A stretch of DNA of 64,000 nucleotides from positions 62,001 to 126,000 of the forward strand of contig NZ_JAAVUQ010000003.1 in assembly GCF_018449515.1 (NCBI RefSeq), given 5' to 3'. The DNA comes from Caballeronia sp. dw_19 (GTDB lineage Bacteria; Pseudomonadota; Gammaproteobacteria; Burkholderiales; Burkholderiaceae). The position numbers and the translations under genes were made by a program. Below the pieces are notes generated by a model. That model saw nothing but the letters and a program-made list of their open reading frames with translations, made no database searches and was not told where the DNA came from. Positions 30,095 through 39,918 of the stretch are shown one piece after another. How positions within the stretch are numbered: the stretch's first letter is position 1; each line of letters opens with the position of its first letter.

Positions 30095-30961
30095 TTATTG
30101 CGAATCGATGAACGCCGATATATCCGCGAGCACGGTGGAGCGTCCACGCAACGGCAACGCCAGCGCTGAAACAATCCGGATATGACCGAAGCCGTCGTAA
30201 TGTTTGACCTCCACCGAGTCGCCATGTTTGCGCAGCATGGCCGCCAGACGGTCGGTATTGCCAGGATCGACGACGGTGTCGTCCGTGCCGGCTGCAAGGA
30301 ACATGGGCGGCTCGTGGCCGGTGACGAAATTGATCGGCTGGCTCTCGGCGCGCGTGCTTTCTGGAAATACGTCGAATAGCGTGGGATCCGTGAGCGGCAG
30401 GAAATCGTAAGGTCCAGCCAGGCCGATCACCCCGCGCAAGTCGGCTTTCGACATCGATTGCGAAGCGAGATAACGCGGATCGGTCGCGATCAGCGCAGCC
30501 AGATGAGCGCCTGCTGAGTGGCCCATGACGAACAGCCGCGACGGATCGCCGCCGAATTCATGCGCGTGGTCGCGGGTCCAGCGCGCGGCCGCCGCCGCAT
30601 CATCGACAAAACCAGGAAACGCCGTTTCCGGATACGTACGGTAGTCAGGCAGCACGGCCACGTAGCCGCGCGAGGTCAACGCCTGCGCGACAAACAGATA
30701 ATTGCCGCGATTGCCGGTCTGCCAGCTTCCGCCGTAGAAAAAGACGACAACCGGGCGCGGCACGCTAGTCGGCGCGGCGGCGGGTACGTAGACATCGAGT
30801 ACCTGGCGCGGATCGTTTCCGTACGCGATATCTGACGTTTTCCTGTAACCACTCGACGGGATCGCGGCGTTCAAAAGTTTGACGGGACTGCAGGCGGCGA
30901 GCGCCGCGCCGAGGCTGGCAAGACCCAATGTCACGATGCGGCGTTTTTGTTGTGTGGGCAT
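30095..30961 (-). CDS. Alpha/beta hydrolase lipoprotein (carboxylesterase-like)
   Basis: 288 residues from the ATG chosen; an upstream start would lengthen the signal peptide. N-terminus MPTQQKRRIVTLGLASLGAA then lipobox LAAC, so probably membrane-anchored. Serine hydrolase features: oxyanion-hole segment FFYGGSWQTGNRGNY, nucleophile elbow VMGHSAGAHLAAL near residue 145, acid in AAGTDDTVVDP and His in YDGFGHIRI. Resembles BD-FAE/kynurenine formamidase-like esterases; substrate unknown. Confidence 0.82.
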   Translation of the reverse strand: MPTQQKRRIVTLGLASLGAALAACSPVKLLNAAIPSSGYRKTSDIAYGNDPRQVLDVYVPAAAPTSVPRPVVVFFYGGSWQTGNRGNYLFVAQALTSRGYVAVLPDYRTYPETAFPGFVDDAAAAARWTRDHAHEFGGDPSRLFVMGHSAGAHLAALIATDPRYLASQSMSKADLRGVIGLAGPYDFLPLTDPTLFDVFPESTRAESQPINFVTGHEPPMFLAAGTDDTVVDPGNTDRLAAMLRKHGDSVEVKHYDGFGHIRIVSALALPLRGRSTVLADISAFIDSQ

Positions 30962-31117
30962 AAATGTCGAAAAGCAGGGGGATGCCACCTTCTACGCTCG
31001 AAGCGCCCGGATGGATGCAGCGCGTTGGGCTGCTCTGATGGAGACGTTAAACCCGCCGTGATCGTGACTTCGCGCGCTGTCGCGCGAATATGCCACACGA
31101 AGCGCGTCAGGAATGCA

Positions 31118-31840
31118 TCAGCAATGCCTGAGCATGGCGAGGTCTGCATCGTCCAGCCAGCGCCATTGACCCTCGGCCAGCTCATCGGGCAGAGCAAACC
31201 CGCCAATACGCTCCCGATGCAATTTCTCCACGCGGTTCCCCGCCGCCGCAACCATCCGCTTCACCTGGTGATACTTGCCTTCGAGCACCGAAAGCTCGAG
31301 CTGTCGCTCGTCGCGCTGTTCGGCGCTGACTGCTGCAACGGGTTGCGATTCGCCATGCAGCAAGACGCCATTGCGCAACGCCAAGAGTTGAGCATCGTCC
31401 AGTGGATGGCGCGTGGTCGCCAGATACACCTTCGGTACCTTGCGTTTCGGCGATGTGAACGCATGCACGAACGCGCCGTCATCGGAGAGGAGCAGAAGGC
31501 CGGTCGTGTCCTGATCCAGACGTCCCACGCATTGCACGCCGCGCTCGGTCAACCGTGGCGGCAATAGGTGAAAGACGCTCAGGTGGTGCTGCGGATCACG
31601 TGAGCACTCGTAGCCCGGCGGCTTGTTCAGTACCAGATACGCTTTCTCCCGATATCGCCATGTCGCGCCATCGACTTGAAACTCGAATGACGCGAGCGTG
31701 TCGGACGCAATGTCGATCGTGGCATTGGCGGCATTGCTACAGGACGAGCCCGCGATGGACACGCGGCCATCGGCTATCAGCGCGCGGCATTGGCGGCGCG
31801 AGCCGAAACCCTGCGTGAAAAGAATGCGTTCGAGATCCAT
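31118..31840 (-). CDS. rsuA: 16S rRNA pseudouridine(516) synthase RsuA
   Basis: 240 residues: N-terminal S4-like RNA-binding segment (LERILFTQGFGSRRQCRALI) and a pseudouridine synthase domain with the catalytic Asp in VGRLDQDTTGLLLLSDDG, plus YLVLNKPPGYECS and GKYHQVKRMVAAAGNRV. These mark the RsuA/RluB/E/F group; RsuA is the best fit. Confidence 0.87.
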   Translation of the reverse strand: MDLERILFTQGFGSRRQCRALIADGRVSIAGSSCSNAANATIDIASDTLASFEFQVDGATWRYREKAYLVLNKPPGYECSRDPQHHLSVFHLLPPRLTERGVQCVGRLDQDTTGLLLLSDDGAFVHAFTSPKRKVPKVYLATTRHPLDDAQLLALRNGVLLHGESQPVAAVSAEQRDERQLELSVLEGKYHQVKRMVAAAGNRVEKLHRERIGGFALPDELAEGQWRWLDDADLAMLRHC

Positions 31841-32185
31841 CAGGGTGGTTCTTGGCTCAGGCAGAAAGAAGGGACGGACATTCTAGCAACCCGCGTGCTT
31901 CGATCCCTTGCGGCGGCCGCCGAGCAACACCGGGATTTAGGTGAGCACATCATGAACGAGGGCCCTGTTGAATGCATTGCATACCGGCGCATCGACCCTC
32001 AGCCTCTATCGTCGGCCATCCGTAAAGCAGGCGATTAAGGTTTTTTCATAGTTGATCCCCTGCGTGACGTTTATGCTTTTCGCTTTGAGCCGTTTTGACC
32101 CGTTCCACGCGTATGACGAAAGGATGCTGACAATCCGGCACCCGATCGAGCACTCCGATCCCTCTTTTCACCCAAGGAGCAGGAC
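31841..32185. other. Gene-free stretch between rsuA and poxB
   Basis: About 345 bases with no supported gene. A 28-codon frame at 31952 has no clear ribosome-binding site. AAGGAGCAGG just before 32186 is the poxB ribosome-binding site. Confidence 0.5.
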
Positions 32186-33907
32186 ATGGCAAGAAACACG
32201 GTTGCGGAATTTTTGGCCAGGACGCTGGCGGCAGCAGGCGTCGAACGTATCTGGGGCGTAACTGGTGACAGCCTGAACGGGCTCGCCTACAGCCTCGAGC
32301 AGCTCGGCTCCATTCGATGGATGCACACCCGCCACGAGGAAGTGGCCGCGTTTGCGGCAGGTGCCGACGCCGCATCCACTGGCAAGCTTGCCGTGTGCGC
32401 CGGCAGTTGCGGCCCGGGTAACCTGCACCTGATCAATGGCTTGTATGACTGCCACCGCAACCAGCAGCCGGTGCTGGCGATTGCCGCGCATATTCCGTCG
32501 ACCGAGATCGGGCTTGGCTACTTTCAGGAGACGCATCCCACCGCGCTGTTCAAGGAATGCAGCCATTACGTTGAACTGGTGTCGAGCGCCGCGCAGTTTC
32601 CCCGCGTGCTCGCACGCGCGATGCGCACGGCGATCGAAGAGCGCGGCGTCGCGGTGATCGTGTTACCCGGCGATGTTGCGTTGAGCGACGCGCCGACGGA
32701 AAAGCCCGGCTGGTCCGCCACGGGACCGTCGACCATCCTCCCGTCGGACATCGATATCGACCGGCTCGCGGCCATGCTGAACGACTCGGAAGCGGTGACG
32801 CTGATGTGCGGCAGCGGCACCGCGGGCGCGCACGACGAAGTGGTTGCGCTCGCGGACGTGCTGGGCGCACCGGTCGTCCACGCCATGCGCGGCAAGCAGT
32901 TCATTGAATGGGACAACCCGTACGACGTCGGCATGACGGGGCTGATCGGTTTCAGCTCCGGCTATCACGCGATGATGTCGTGCGACACGCTGCTGCTGCT
33001 CGGCTGCGATTTCCCCTACCGGCCGTTCTATCCCGCCGACGCCAAGATCATCCAGATCGACTGGCGCGGCTCGAAGCTCGGCTCGCGCGCGCCGCTCGCG
33101 CTTGGGCTGGTCGGCACGGTCAAGGAGACCATCGCGGCGGTCCTGCCGAAGCTCACGCGCAAGTCTGACCGCAAGTTCATCGATACCGCCCGCAAGCACT
33201 ATGCAACGGCGCGAAAGGGACTCGATGAACTCGCCACGCCGTCAGGCCCGGGTAACGCGATTCATCCGCAATACCTGACGAAGCTGATTAACGAAGCCGC
33301 CTCGGAAGACGCCATTTTTACCGTCGATGTCGGCACGCCGACCGTCTGGGCCGCGCGTTACCTCACGATGAACGGCAAACGCCAGCTTCACGGCTCGTTC
33401 AACCACGGCTCCATGGCAAACGCGATGCCGCAGGCGCTCGGCGCCCAAGGCGCGAATCCGGGGCGCCAGGTGATCTCGCTCTCGGGCGATGGCGGTTTAT
33501 CGATGCTGCTCGGCGACTTGCTCAGCGCCCGCCAACTCGACCTGCCGATCAAAGTGGTGGTTTATAACAACAGTCTGCTCGGCTTCGTTTCCATGGAGCT
33601 CAAGGCCGCCGGTTACCTCGATACCAACGTCGATCTGGCCAAAACGGACTTCGCCGCCATCGCTCAGGGTGCGGGCATTTTCAGCATCCGGGTAGAGGAG
33701 TCCGAGGACATCGCAGAGGCTCTGCAAAAGGCTTTCGCTTATCCCGGGCCGGCGCTCGTGGATGTGGTGACATCAAAGCATGAGCTGGCGATGCCGCCCA
33801 AAGTGGAATTGGCGCAGGCCAAAGGCTTCAGCCTTTATATGTTGCGCGCGATCCTGAATGGTCGCGGCGACGAAATCGTGGAGCTAGCCAAGACCAATTT
33901 CCGATAG
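32186..33907 (+). CDS. poxB: Pyruvate dehydrogenase (quinone) / pyruvate oxidase PoxB
   Basis: Thiamine diphosphate enzyme that oxidatively decarboxylates pyruvate to acetate, feeding electrons to ubiquinone at the inner membrane. 573 residues. Start [18 protein letters not shown], catalytic Glu in [16 protein letters not shown] near residue 51, and ThDP-binding [16 protein letters not shown] with the NNS segment downstream. The C-terminal tail matches the lipid-binding extension of PoxB in length. Preceded by a strong AAGGAG. Confidence 0.93.
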   Translation: MARNTVAEFLARTLAAAGVERIWGVTGDSLNGLAYSLEQLGSIRWMHTRHEEVAAFAAGADAASTGKLAVCAGSCGPGNLHLINGLYDCHRNQQPVLAIAAHIPSTEIGLGYFQETHPTALFKECSHYVELVSSAAQFPRVLARAMRTAIEERGVAVIVLPGDVALSDAPTEKPGWSATGPSTILPSDIDIDRLAAMLNDSEAVTLMCGSGTAGAHDEVVALADVLGAPVVHAMRGKQFIEWDNPYDVGMTGLIGFSSGYHAMMSCDTLLLLGCDFPYRPFYPADAKIIQIDWRGSKLGSRAPLALGLVGTVKETIAAVLPKLTRKSDRKFIDTARKHYATARKGLDELATPSGPGNAIHPQYLTKLINEAASEDAIFTVDVGTPTVWAARYLTMNGKRQLHGSFNHGSMANAMPQALGAQGANPGRQVISLSGDGGLSMLLGDLLSARQLDLPIKVVVYNNSLLGFVSMELKAAGYLDTNVDLAKTDFAAIAQGAGIFSIRVEESEDIAEALQKAFAYPGPALVDVVTSKHELAMPPKVELAQAKGFSLYMLRAILNGRGDEIVELAKTNFR

Positions 33908-33993
33908 GAATATTCTGAATTCGTTGAATTTCTTTACATTTCGAACAACAATGCGATGCTGCAATCGATTCAACACTCCAGGGAGATTGGCAA

Positions 33994-34197
33994 ATGAAGA
34001 AGTTCTCGCAAATTGCAATGGTTGGTGCGCTCGCATTCGCGTTCGCAGGCACGGCAATGGCTCAAGGTGCGGGTGGTGGTTCGAAGACTGACGAAAGCAA
34101 GCCTGCTGTCAGCCCGAAAGAACCCAAGCCGCATCTGCCGCACTTCAAGCATAAGAAGAAGGCAGCATCGGGCGCAAGCGGTACGGCGGCCAAGTAA
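33994..34197 (+). CDS. Small secreted protein, 67 residues
   Basis: MKKFSQIAMVGALAFAFAGT and AMAQ form a classical signal peptide with cleavage after Ala-Met-Ala near residue 23. The mature 44 residues are low-complexity, with Lys/Pro/His-rich PKEPKPHLPHFKHKKKAA. AGGGAG precedes the ATG and a strong terminator follows, so a monocistronic small gene is likely. Function unknown. Confidence 0.75.
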   Translation: MKKFSQIAMVGALAFAFAGTAMAQGAGGGSKTDESKPAVSPKEPKPHLPHFKHKKKAASGASGTAAK

Positions 34198-34337
34198 GAC
34201 AAGGCATCGCACCTGAAGGGCGCATCGGCTGCCGCATCTCATCTGCTTCAGCCATGGGTACCGACGACAAGGGTCAACCACAGTAAGCGGCAAGGCCTGG
34301 AGTAAGGCGCCCGGGACAGCATGTTTCGAGCGCCATA

Positions 34338-34375
34338 TACGGCGGCACGCGTGAGCGTGCCGCCGTATTATTTTT
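34338..34375 (+). terminator. Strong terminator after the small secreted protein gene
   Basis: Perfect 13-base stem TACGGCGGCACGC/GCGTGCCGCCGTA with loop GTGA followed by TTATTTTT. Confidence 0.9.
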
Positions 34376-34401
34376 GAGGCGCCGCGAACAACCCGGTAAT
34401 T

Positions 34402-35283
34402 TCATACCATCGATCCGCGCACGCATTGCAGCGCGCAGTCCACCAGGCCGCGAATCAGCCGGTCACGTACCGACGCCCGTTTCCAGAGCACGCCAAAGCG
34501 GCGCGGCTCGGACTCCATCGGCAAGCTGATCCGCGCGATGCGCAGGGCGCTGGTCATTGGAGAGGCGACATCGGGTGCGAGCGATACCCCGAGTCCACGG
34601 TCCACCATCATCGCGATGGCCGCGAGCGAGCTTAGTTCGAAGCGCTCGTTGGGCACAATGCCGACTCGCCTTAAATATCGCTCTGCTTCTTTACCTCCCG
34701 CGAGCGAGCGGTCGTAGCGGATCAGCGGCTCGTGCGCGAGCAGGTCATGCGCATCGCGTTTCGCCAGGCTCTGCGGCGCGATTACCACCAGCGGTTCCTC
34801 TCGAAGCAATTCCCACACGAAGGTTTTTGGCATCGCGAAGGCGGGATGCGTGCAGACGGCTGCATCGACGTCACCTTGCCGCAATGCTTCATACAATTCG
34901 TTCGAGGTCCCCGACTGGATGAACACCTTCACATGCGGATGAGCGCTGACAAAACGCGCGAGGATATCGGGCAGCAGGCTATGTAGCGCCGTATTGATCG
35001 TGCCGAGCTTGAGCTCTCCGGTTGCGTATTCGTCGTTGGCGAGGATCTTCAGGTCGGCGAGTTCACGCAGCAAACCCCGCGACTGCGCGACTATCCGGCT
35101 GCCTGCCGGCGTGACCGATACCGTCCGGCCGGCACGCGCGAGCAGCGGGGCGCCGAATTCGCGTTCGAGCGTGCGGATCTGCTGCGCGACCGCGGCAGGC
35201 GTCAGGTCGAGGCGGCGAGCGGCTTCGGCCATTGAACCGGTATCGACGACCAGCAAGAAACTGGTCAGGAACGAGGTTTCCAT
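34402..35283 (-). CDS. LysR-type transcriptional regulator
   Basis: 293 residues from the ATG METSFLTSF; an upstream in-frame start would add 11 residues. N-terminal winged helix-turn-helix SMAEAARRLDLTPAAVAQQI, followed by a typical effector-binding domain (GELKLGTINTALHSLLPDIL). Divergent from the CitE-like gene, with 76 bases between them, so it probably controls the 35360-39771 operon. Confidence 0.92.
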   Translation of the reverse strand: METSFLTSFLLVVDTGSMAEAARRLDLTPAAVAQQIRTLEREFGAPLLARAGRTVSVTPAGSRIVAQSRGLLRELADLKILANDEYATGELKLGTINTALHSLLPDILARFVSAHPHVKVFIQSGTSNELYEALRQGDVDAAVCTHPAFAMPKTFVWELLREEPLVVIAPQSLAKRDAHDLLAHEPLIRYDRSLAGGKEAERYLRRVGIVPNERFELSSLAAIAMMVDRGLGVSLAPDVASPMTSALRIARISLPMESEPRRFGVLWKRASVRDRLIRGLVDCALQCVRGSMV

Positions 35284-35359
35284 ACAAGATACTTTTAGTT
35301 TATTTTGAAGGAACATTCTATCGCTTTATCTTCATTGTGCCGATGACTAGACTGGCGGC

Positions 35360-36301
35360 ATGAAAAGCAAATTATTTGTTCCGGGCTCACGGCCCGAACT
35401 GTTCGCCAAAGCGCTGGCGAGCCAGGCAGATGCCCTTTCTTTCGATCTCGAAGACGCCGTGTCCGAAGCGCGCAAGCCCGAAGCCCGGGCACATTTGCGC
35501 GATTTTCTCCTGGGTTCTCCGCCGGGTTCGAACGCTTCGTCTTCTCCTGCGGACCGGTTCGGCGGCAAGACGCTGATCGTGCGCGTGAACGCCATCGATT
35601 CACCTCATTTCGAAGCCGATCTCGCCGCCGTCGTGCAGGCGGGCGTCGACCTGATCAACTTGCCGAAACCGCGCAACGCCGACGACGTCCGGGCAGCCGC
35701 GAACGCGCTCGATGCCGCCGAACGCGCTAACGGCGTGACCGAGCCGATTGGCTTGCTGCTGAATATCGAATCGCCGGGCGCATTGCGGCGTGCGTTTGAA
35801 CTGGCCAGCGCACATCCTCGCGTGAAAGGCTTGCAGCTTGGGCTGGGTGACTTGTTCGAGCCGCTGGGCATCGCGCGACGGGAGACCGCGGCGATCCAGC
35901 AGGCCATGTTCGCGTTGAGCATGGCGGCGGGCGAGGCGGGCGTGTTCGCCTACGACTCCGCGTTCGCCGATATCCGCGATCAGGCCGGTTTCCAGGCCGA
36001 AGCGCGGCTCGCGCGCAGTCTTGGTTTTATCGGCAAGAGCTGCATTCATCCGAGCCAGGTTGCGCTCGCCAATGAAGTGTTCCAGCCGACGCCCGATGAG
36101 ATCGCCCACGCGCAACGTGTGGTCGAAGCGGCGGCAGAAGCCGATGCGGCAGGCCGGGGCGCGTATGTGGTCGACGGCAAGATGATCGACGGCCCATTCC
36201 TCGCGCGGGCTCGGGCGATCGTGGCGCAGGCGGCTTCTAATGCGGCTTCTATTGCGGCTTCGACGGTTGCATCAACGCAAGACCGGGAGCCGCAGGCATG
36301 A
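35360..36301 (+). CDS. CoA ester lyase (CitE/HpcH-HpaI family)
   Basis: TIM-barrel Mg-dependent lyase of beta-hydroxyacyl-CoA esters (malyl-, citramalyl- or citryl-CoA), 313 residues. Features: KLFVPGSRPELFAKAL, SFDLEDAVSEARKPEAR (metal Asp/Glu), VRVNAIDS, LLLNIESPGALRRAF and GFIGKSCIHPSQV. A Ser/Pro/Gly-rich loop of about 20 residues near 55-72 is unusual. The stop overlaps the CaiB-like gene start (ATGA). With a CoA transferase next to it, it probably cleaves a CoA ester made by that enzyme; citramalyl-CoA is one candidate. Confidence 0.87.
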   Translation: MKSKLFVPGSRPELFAKALASQADALSFDLEDAVSEARKPEARAHLRDFLLGSPPGSNASSSPADRFGGKTLIVRVNAIDSPHFEADLAAVVQAGVDLINLPKPRNADDVRAAANALDAAERANGVTEPIGLLLNIESPGALRRAFELASAHPRVKGLQLGLGDLFEPLGIARRETAAIQQAMFALSMAAGEAGVFAYDSAFADIRDQAGFQAEARLARSLGFIGKSCIHPSQVALANEVFQPTPDEIAHAQRVVEAAAEADAAGRGAYVVDGKMIDGPFLARARAIVAQAASNAASIAASTVASTQDREPQA

Positions 36302-37500
36302 GCGCGTCATCCCGCAGACCCGATGGCGCACGCGGGCCGCTGAGCGGCATCCGCGTGCTCGACTTGAGCGCGTATATCGCCGGGCCGTATGGGTGCAGCC
36401 TGCTCGCCGACCAGGGCGCTGAAGTCATCAAGATCGAGCCGCCCGCAGGCGACAACCTGCGCAAATATCCCTCGACCCTTGAGAGCGAAAGCCGGGCTTT
36501 TCTCGGCGTGAACCGCAGCAAGCTCGGCCTCGCGCTCGACCTCAAACAACCTGAAGGGTTGGCCGCGCTGAAGGCGCTGGTGGCCAGCGCCGACGTCCTC
36601 GTGCACAACTTCCGGCCGAGCGTGCCGGCGCGGCTGGGTATTGATTACGAGCAGCTGAAAGCGCTCAATCCGCGGCTTATTTACTGCGCCGTGACCGGCT
36701 ATGGCGAAACCGGGCCGCTCAAGGACAAGGCCGGTTACGACCAGGTGCTGCAGACCATGACCGGCATGTGCGCGATGCAAGGCAAGAGCGGCGGCCCGCC
36801 CGAGGTGCTGTACGGATCGGTGGTGGATTACTACGCGGCGGCGCTGGTGGCCGGTGGCGTGGCGTCGGCGCTGTTCGAGCGTGAGCGCAGCGGCGAGGGG
36901 CAATACGTGGGCGTGTCGCTGTTGCGCAGCGCGCTTGCCATGCAGTCGGCGCGTCTCGTCTGGGCCGACAGCGAGCCCCGCGAAGTCGGCCGGGACATGC
37001 GTTCAGGCGGCATCACCGGCATTCATCCGACGCGCGAAGGATACCTCTACATCTCCGCCAACACGCCGCATTTCTGGCAGGCGCTCTGCCGCAAGACGGG
37101 CCTCGATGCACTCGCCGCCGATCCGCGTTTCGATACCGTCAGGAAGCGCGCGCTGCATGTGAACGAAATCGTGCCGCAACTTCACGCCGCGTTGGCCGCG
37201 AAGAGCGCGCTGGAATGGGAAGCGCTGTTCGGCGAAGACGTGCCGTGCGCGGCGGCGCGCACGGTGGAAGATATGTTCGACGATCCGCAGGTGCTGGCCG
37301 AAGACATGATCGCGATGTATGAACATCCGGTGGTGGGGCGATATCGCGGGCTCAAGCGCTCGATCCGGTTCGGCCGGACGCCAGGTCCCGAACCGTTTGC
37401 CGCCCCCACGTTCGGACAGGATTCAGAGCAAGTGCTGAGCGAGCAAGGCATGTCGCGCGACGACATCGAAGTGCTGCGGGCGAAGCGCGTGATTGAATAA
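36298..37500 (+). CDS. CaiB/BaiF family CoA transferase
   Basis: Class III CoA transferase, 400 residues. LSGIRVLDLSAYIAGPYGCS, NRSKLGLALDLK, GYGETGPLKDKAGYDQVLQ and catalytic Asp in GSVVDYYAAALVAGG near residue 180. Overlaps the lyase gene by four bases. Probably transfers CoA from a donor to the acid substrate of the operon. Confidence 0.9.
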   Translation: MSASSRRPDGARGPLSGIRVLDLSAYIAGPYGCSLLADQGAEVIKIEPPAGDNLRKYPSTLESESRAFLGVNRSKLGLALDLKQPEGLAALKALVASADVLVHNFRPSVPARLGIDYEQLKALNPRLIYCAVTGYGETGPLKDKAGYDQVLQTMTGMCAMQGKSGGPPEVLYGSVVDYYAAALVAGGVASALFERERSGEGQYVGVSLLRSALAMQSARLVWADSEPREVGRDMRSGGITGIHPTREGYLYISANTPHFWQALCRKTGLDALAADPRFDTVRKRALHVNEIVPQLHAALAAKSALEWEALFGEDVPCAAARTVEDMFDDPQVLAEDMIAMYEHPVVGRYRGLKRSIRFGRTPGPEPFAAPTFGQDSEQVLSEQGMSRDDIEVLRAKRVIE

Positions 37501-37528
37501 AAGCGGATAAAACGAACGGAGACACGTC

Positions 37529-38353
37529 ATGCCCGAAATCACTCCAGCGCCACCGCTTGCCTGCGATGCGCACATGCATGTCTACGATGCCCGCTTTCCG
37601 CACACCGGCACGATGGTGAACAACGCAACTGCCGATGACTATCGCCGTGAGTTGCAGGCGCGCATTGGCACGACGCGTACGGTGGTCGTGACGCCGCGCA
37701 TCTATGGCGTCGACAACCGCGTGACACTCGATGCCATCCAGCAACTCGGCGCCGACCGTACGCGCGGCGTGGCTGTGCTGCGCACCGACGTGACCGATGC
37801 CGAACTGGTCACGCTGCATGCCGGCGGTATCCGCGGGATTCGCTTCACGTTGTACACGCCGGTGCATGCGGTGGTCGGCTTCGAAATGGTGGAGTCGTTG
37901 TCGCGGCGGGTGCATGAACTTGGCTGGCATGTCCAGTTGCATTGGACGGCGGCGCAGATCGTCGAACATGAGGCTTTGCTGAGACGCCTGCCGTCGAAGA
38001 TCGTCTTCGATCACCTCGCGCGTTTGTCGTTACCCGAGGGCATTGATCATCCCGCGTTTGGCATCGTGCGCTCGCTGCTGGATGGCGGTCGTGCGTGGCT
38101 GAAGTTATCCGGTCCGTACCTTGATTCGCGCGTGGGCGAAGCGCAACGCTACAGCGATATGGACCGCGCGGCGCATGCGTGGGTCGGCGCCGCGCCTGAG
38201 CGGCTGGTGTGGGGCAGCGACTGGCCGCATCCAACCGAGGCTACCAAGCCCGACGATACCGCGCTGTTCGACCTGCTTTCGCACTGGGTGGAAAACCCCG
38301 CGCAACGCCGCGCGATTCTGGTCGACAACCCTGCCGCCCTATACGACTTCTAA
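37529..38353 (+). CDS. Amidohydrolase family protein (COG3618; 2-pyrone-4,6-dicarboxylate lactonase-like)
   Basis: 274-residue TIM-barrel hydrolase. Metal/active-site residues are visible as ACDAHMHVYD near the start, WHVQLHWTAAQ, KIVFDHLARL and LVWGSDWPHPTEA. Relatives hydrolyse lactones (PDC, galactaro- and sulfomuconolactone), so here it may open a lactone to the acid then activated by the CaiB-like protein; this is inference. Confidence 0.85.
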   Translation: MPEITPAPPLACDAHMHVYDARFPHTGTMVNNATADDYRRELQARIGTTRTVVVTPRIYGVDNRVTLDAIQQLGADRTRGVAVLRTDVTDAELVTLHAGGIRGIRFTLYTPVHAVVGFEMVESLSRRVHELGWHVQLHWTAAQIVEHEALLRRLPSKIVFDHLARLSLPEGIDHPAFGIVRSLLDGGRAWLKLSGPYLDSRVGEAQRYSDMDRAAHAWVGAAPERLVWGSDWPHPTEATKPDDTALFDLLSHWVENPAQRRAILVDNPAALYDF

Positions 38354-38400
38354 CACCGCCCGACGCTGAAAAATCCAACAACAATGACAAGGAGACTGAC

Positions 38401-39771
38401 ATGAAACCGGCGAGCGCCTCACCTTCGGGCGGCAGCGGTAAAACGCGCTTCACCAATGCGACCATTGAGCTTTTCGAGCGAGTAATTCCCGACCCGTTTG
38501 TTCTTGCCATCTTGATCACCGCGTTCGTCGCAGTCGTTTCAGCGTTGTTCGCGCCTCATCCTTCGTTCATGGGGATAGTGGGCGGTTGGTACAAGGGTTT
38601 CTTCGATATCCTGACGTTTGCGTTCCAGATCACGCTGATCCTCGTCACGGGCCATGCGTTCGCACACGCGCCTCCTGTGCAGCGGCTTTTTCGTGCGGTC
38701 GTTTCGCTTGCGCGCACGCCGGTCCAGGCTGCCACGCTTACCTTTGTGTCGGTAGCAGTTGCCTCGTTTTTAAACTGGGGTTTCGGGCTCGTGGTCGCAG
38801 CGCTGCTCGCGCGTGAAGTCGCCAAGCGCATGCGCGTGGACTTTGCGTGGATCGTCGCGGCGGGTTTCTCCGGCTGGGTCGTATGGGCGAGCGGCATCTC
38901 AAGTTCAATCGCACTCGCCCAGGCGACGCACGGCAGCGCGATGAACGTCGTCGAAAAACTGACGGGGCAGGTGCTGCCGTTCAGCAGCACGGTTTTCACC
39001 GCGTTCAACCTGGTGCCGACCATCGTGATGCTGATCGCCACGCCGATCGTGCTTGCTTTCCTCAAGCCCGCCGATGAAGACATCGTTGTACTCGATCTCG
39101 ACAAGAATCCCGATCCGCCTGCCAAGACGCGTCCGTCAGGCAAGCTCACACCGGCGAAGTGGCTGGAATATTCGTGGGTGGGCAGCGCGTTTATCGGTGC
39201 GGCGGGGGTGTCGTTCCTGGCGATTGCGTGGACGCACAAGACCAGCTTCAGCGGCGTGAACGCAGTGATCTTCGTAATGTTCTTCGCGGGCGTGGTGCTG
39301 CACGGCTACCCCCTCGCATACGCCGATGCCATCAAGAACGCCGCGCGCCAGACCGGGTCGATGATGCTGCAATACCCGCTCTACGGCGGCATCATGGGGA
39401 TCATGGAGGCGACCGGTTTGCCCGACGTGCTGTCGCACTTTTTCATCGCCATTTCGAACGCGCACACACTGCCTTTCTGGAGTTACGTGTGTTCGCTGAT
39501 CGTGACCTTCCTCGTGCCGTCGGGCGGCGGCCACTGGGCGGTGCAGGGCCCGTTCGTGGTGCCGGCGGCGGTGGCGCTCCATGCATCGGTACCCGGCGCA
39601 ACGATGGCAGTCGCCATGGGCGAACAGGTGTCCAACATGCTGCAGCCGTTCTGGGCCGCGCCGGTTGTCGCCATGGCGGGTGTCGGGGTGCAGCGCGTGC
39701 TTGGCTTCACCGTCATGACCTTCCTGCTCGGCGCCGTGGTGTATGGCGCGGCCTTGCTGTTGCTGATCTAA
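38401..39771 (+). CDS. Short-chain fatty acid transporter family protein (AtoE type)
   Basis: 456-residue polytopic membrane protein with many hydrophobic helices. TIELFERVIPDPFVLAILI, LNWGFGLVVAALLAREVAKR and VPSGGGHWAVQGPFVVPAA are AtoE-family blocks. The ATG at 38401 follows AAGGAGA; the frame is open upstream but enters the previous gene. Last gene of the lyase/CoA-transferase/hydrolase operon, so it likely imports the operon's acid or lactone rather than a plain fatty acid. Confidence 0.88.
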   Translation: MKPASASPSGGSGKTRFTNATIELFERVIPDPFVLAILITAFVAVVSALFAPHPSFMGIVGGWYKGFFDILTFAFQITLILVTGHAFAHAPPVQRLFRAVVSLARTPVQAATLTFVSVAVASFLNWGFGLVVAALLAREVAKRMRVDFAWIVAAGFSGWVVWASGISSSIALAQATHGSAMNVVEKLTGQVLPFSSTVFTAFNLVPTIVMLIATPIVLAFLKPADEDIVVLDLDKNPDPPAKTRPSGKLTPAKWLEYSWVGSAFIGAAGVSFLAIAWTHKTSFSGVNAVIFVMFFAGVVLHGYPLAYADAIKNAARQTGSMMLQYPLYGGIMGIMEATGLPDVLSHFFIAISNAHTLPFWSYVCSLIVTFLVPSGGGHWAVQGPFVVPAAVALHASVPGATMAVAMGEQVSNMLQPFWAAPVVAMAGVGVQRVLGFTVMTFLLGAVVYGAALLLLI

Positions 39772-39918
39772 GCGTCCGCGTGAGGGCAAAACGAAGTCAC
39801 GGAGGCTTGAATGGAGACGTCTGAAACACGCAGGGCCCATGCTGCTGCGCCCTTAAGCGCAGCGGTATGGAGAGACTGACGGTGATCGCCTAAACGCGTT
39901 GAATCGATAACCGCGCTT

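Noticed and set aside
31952-32038. 28-codon frame between rsuA and poxB
   Set aside because: No convincing ribosome-binding site and no recognisable sequence; kept only as a note on the intergenic region.
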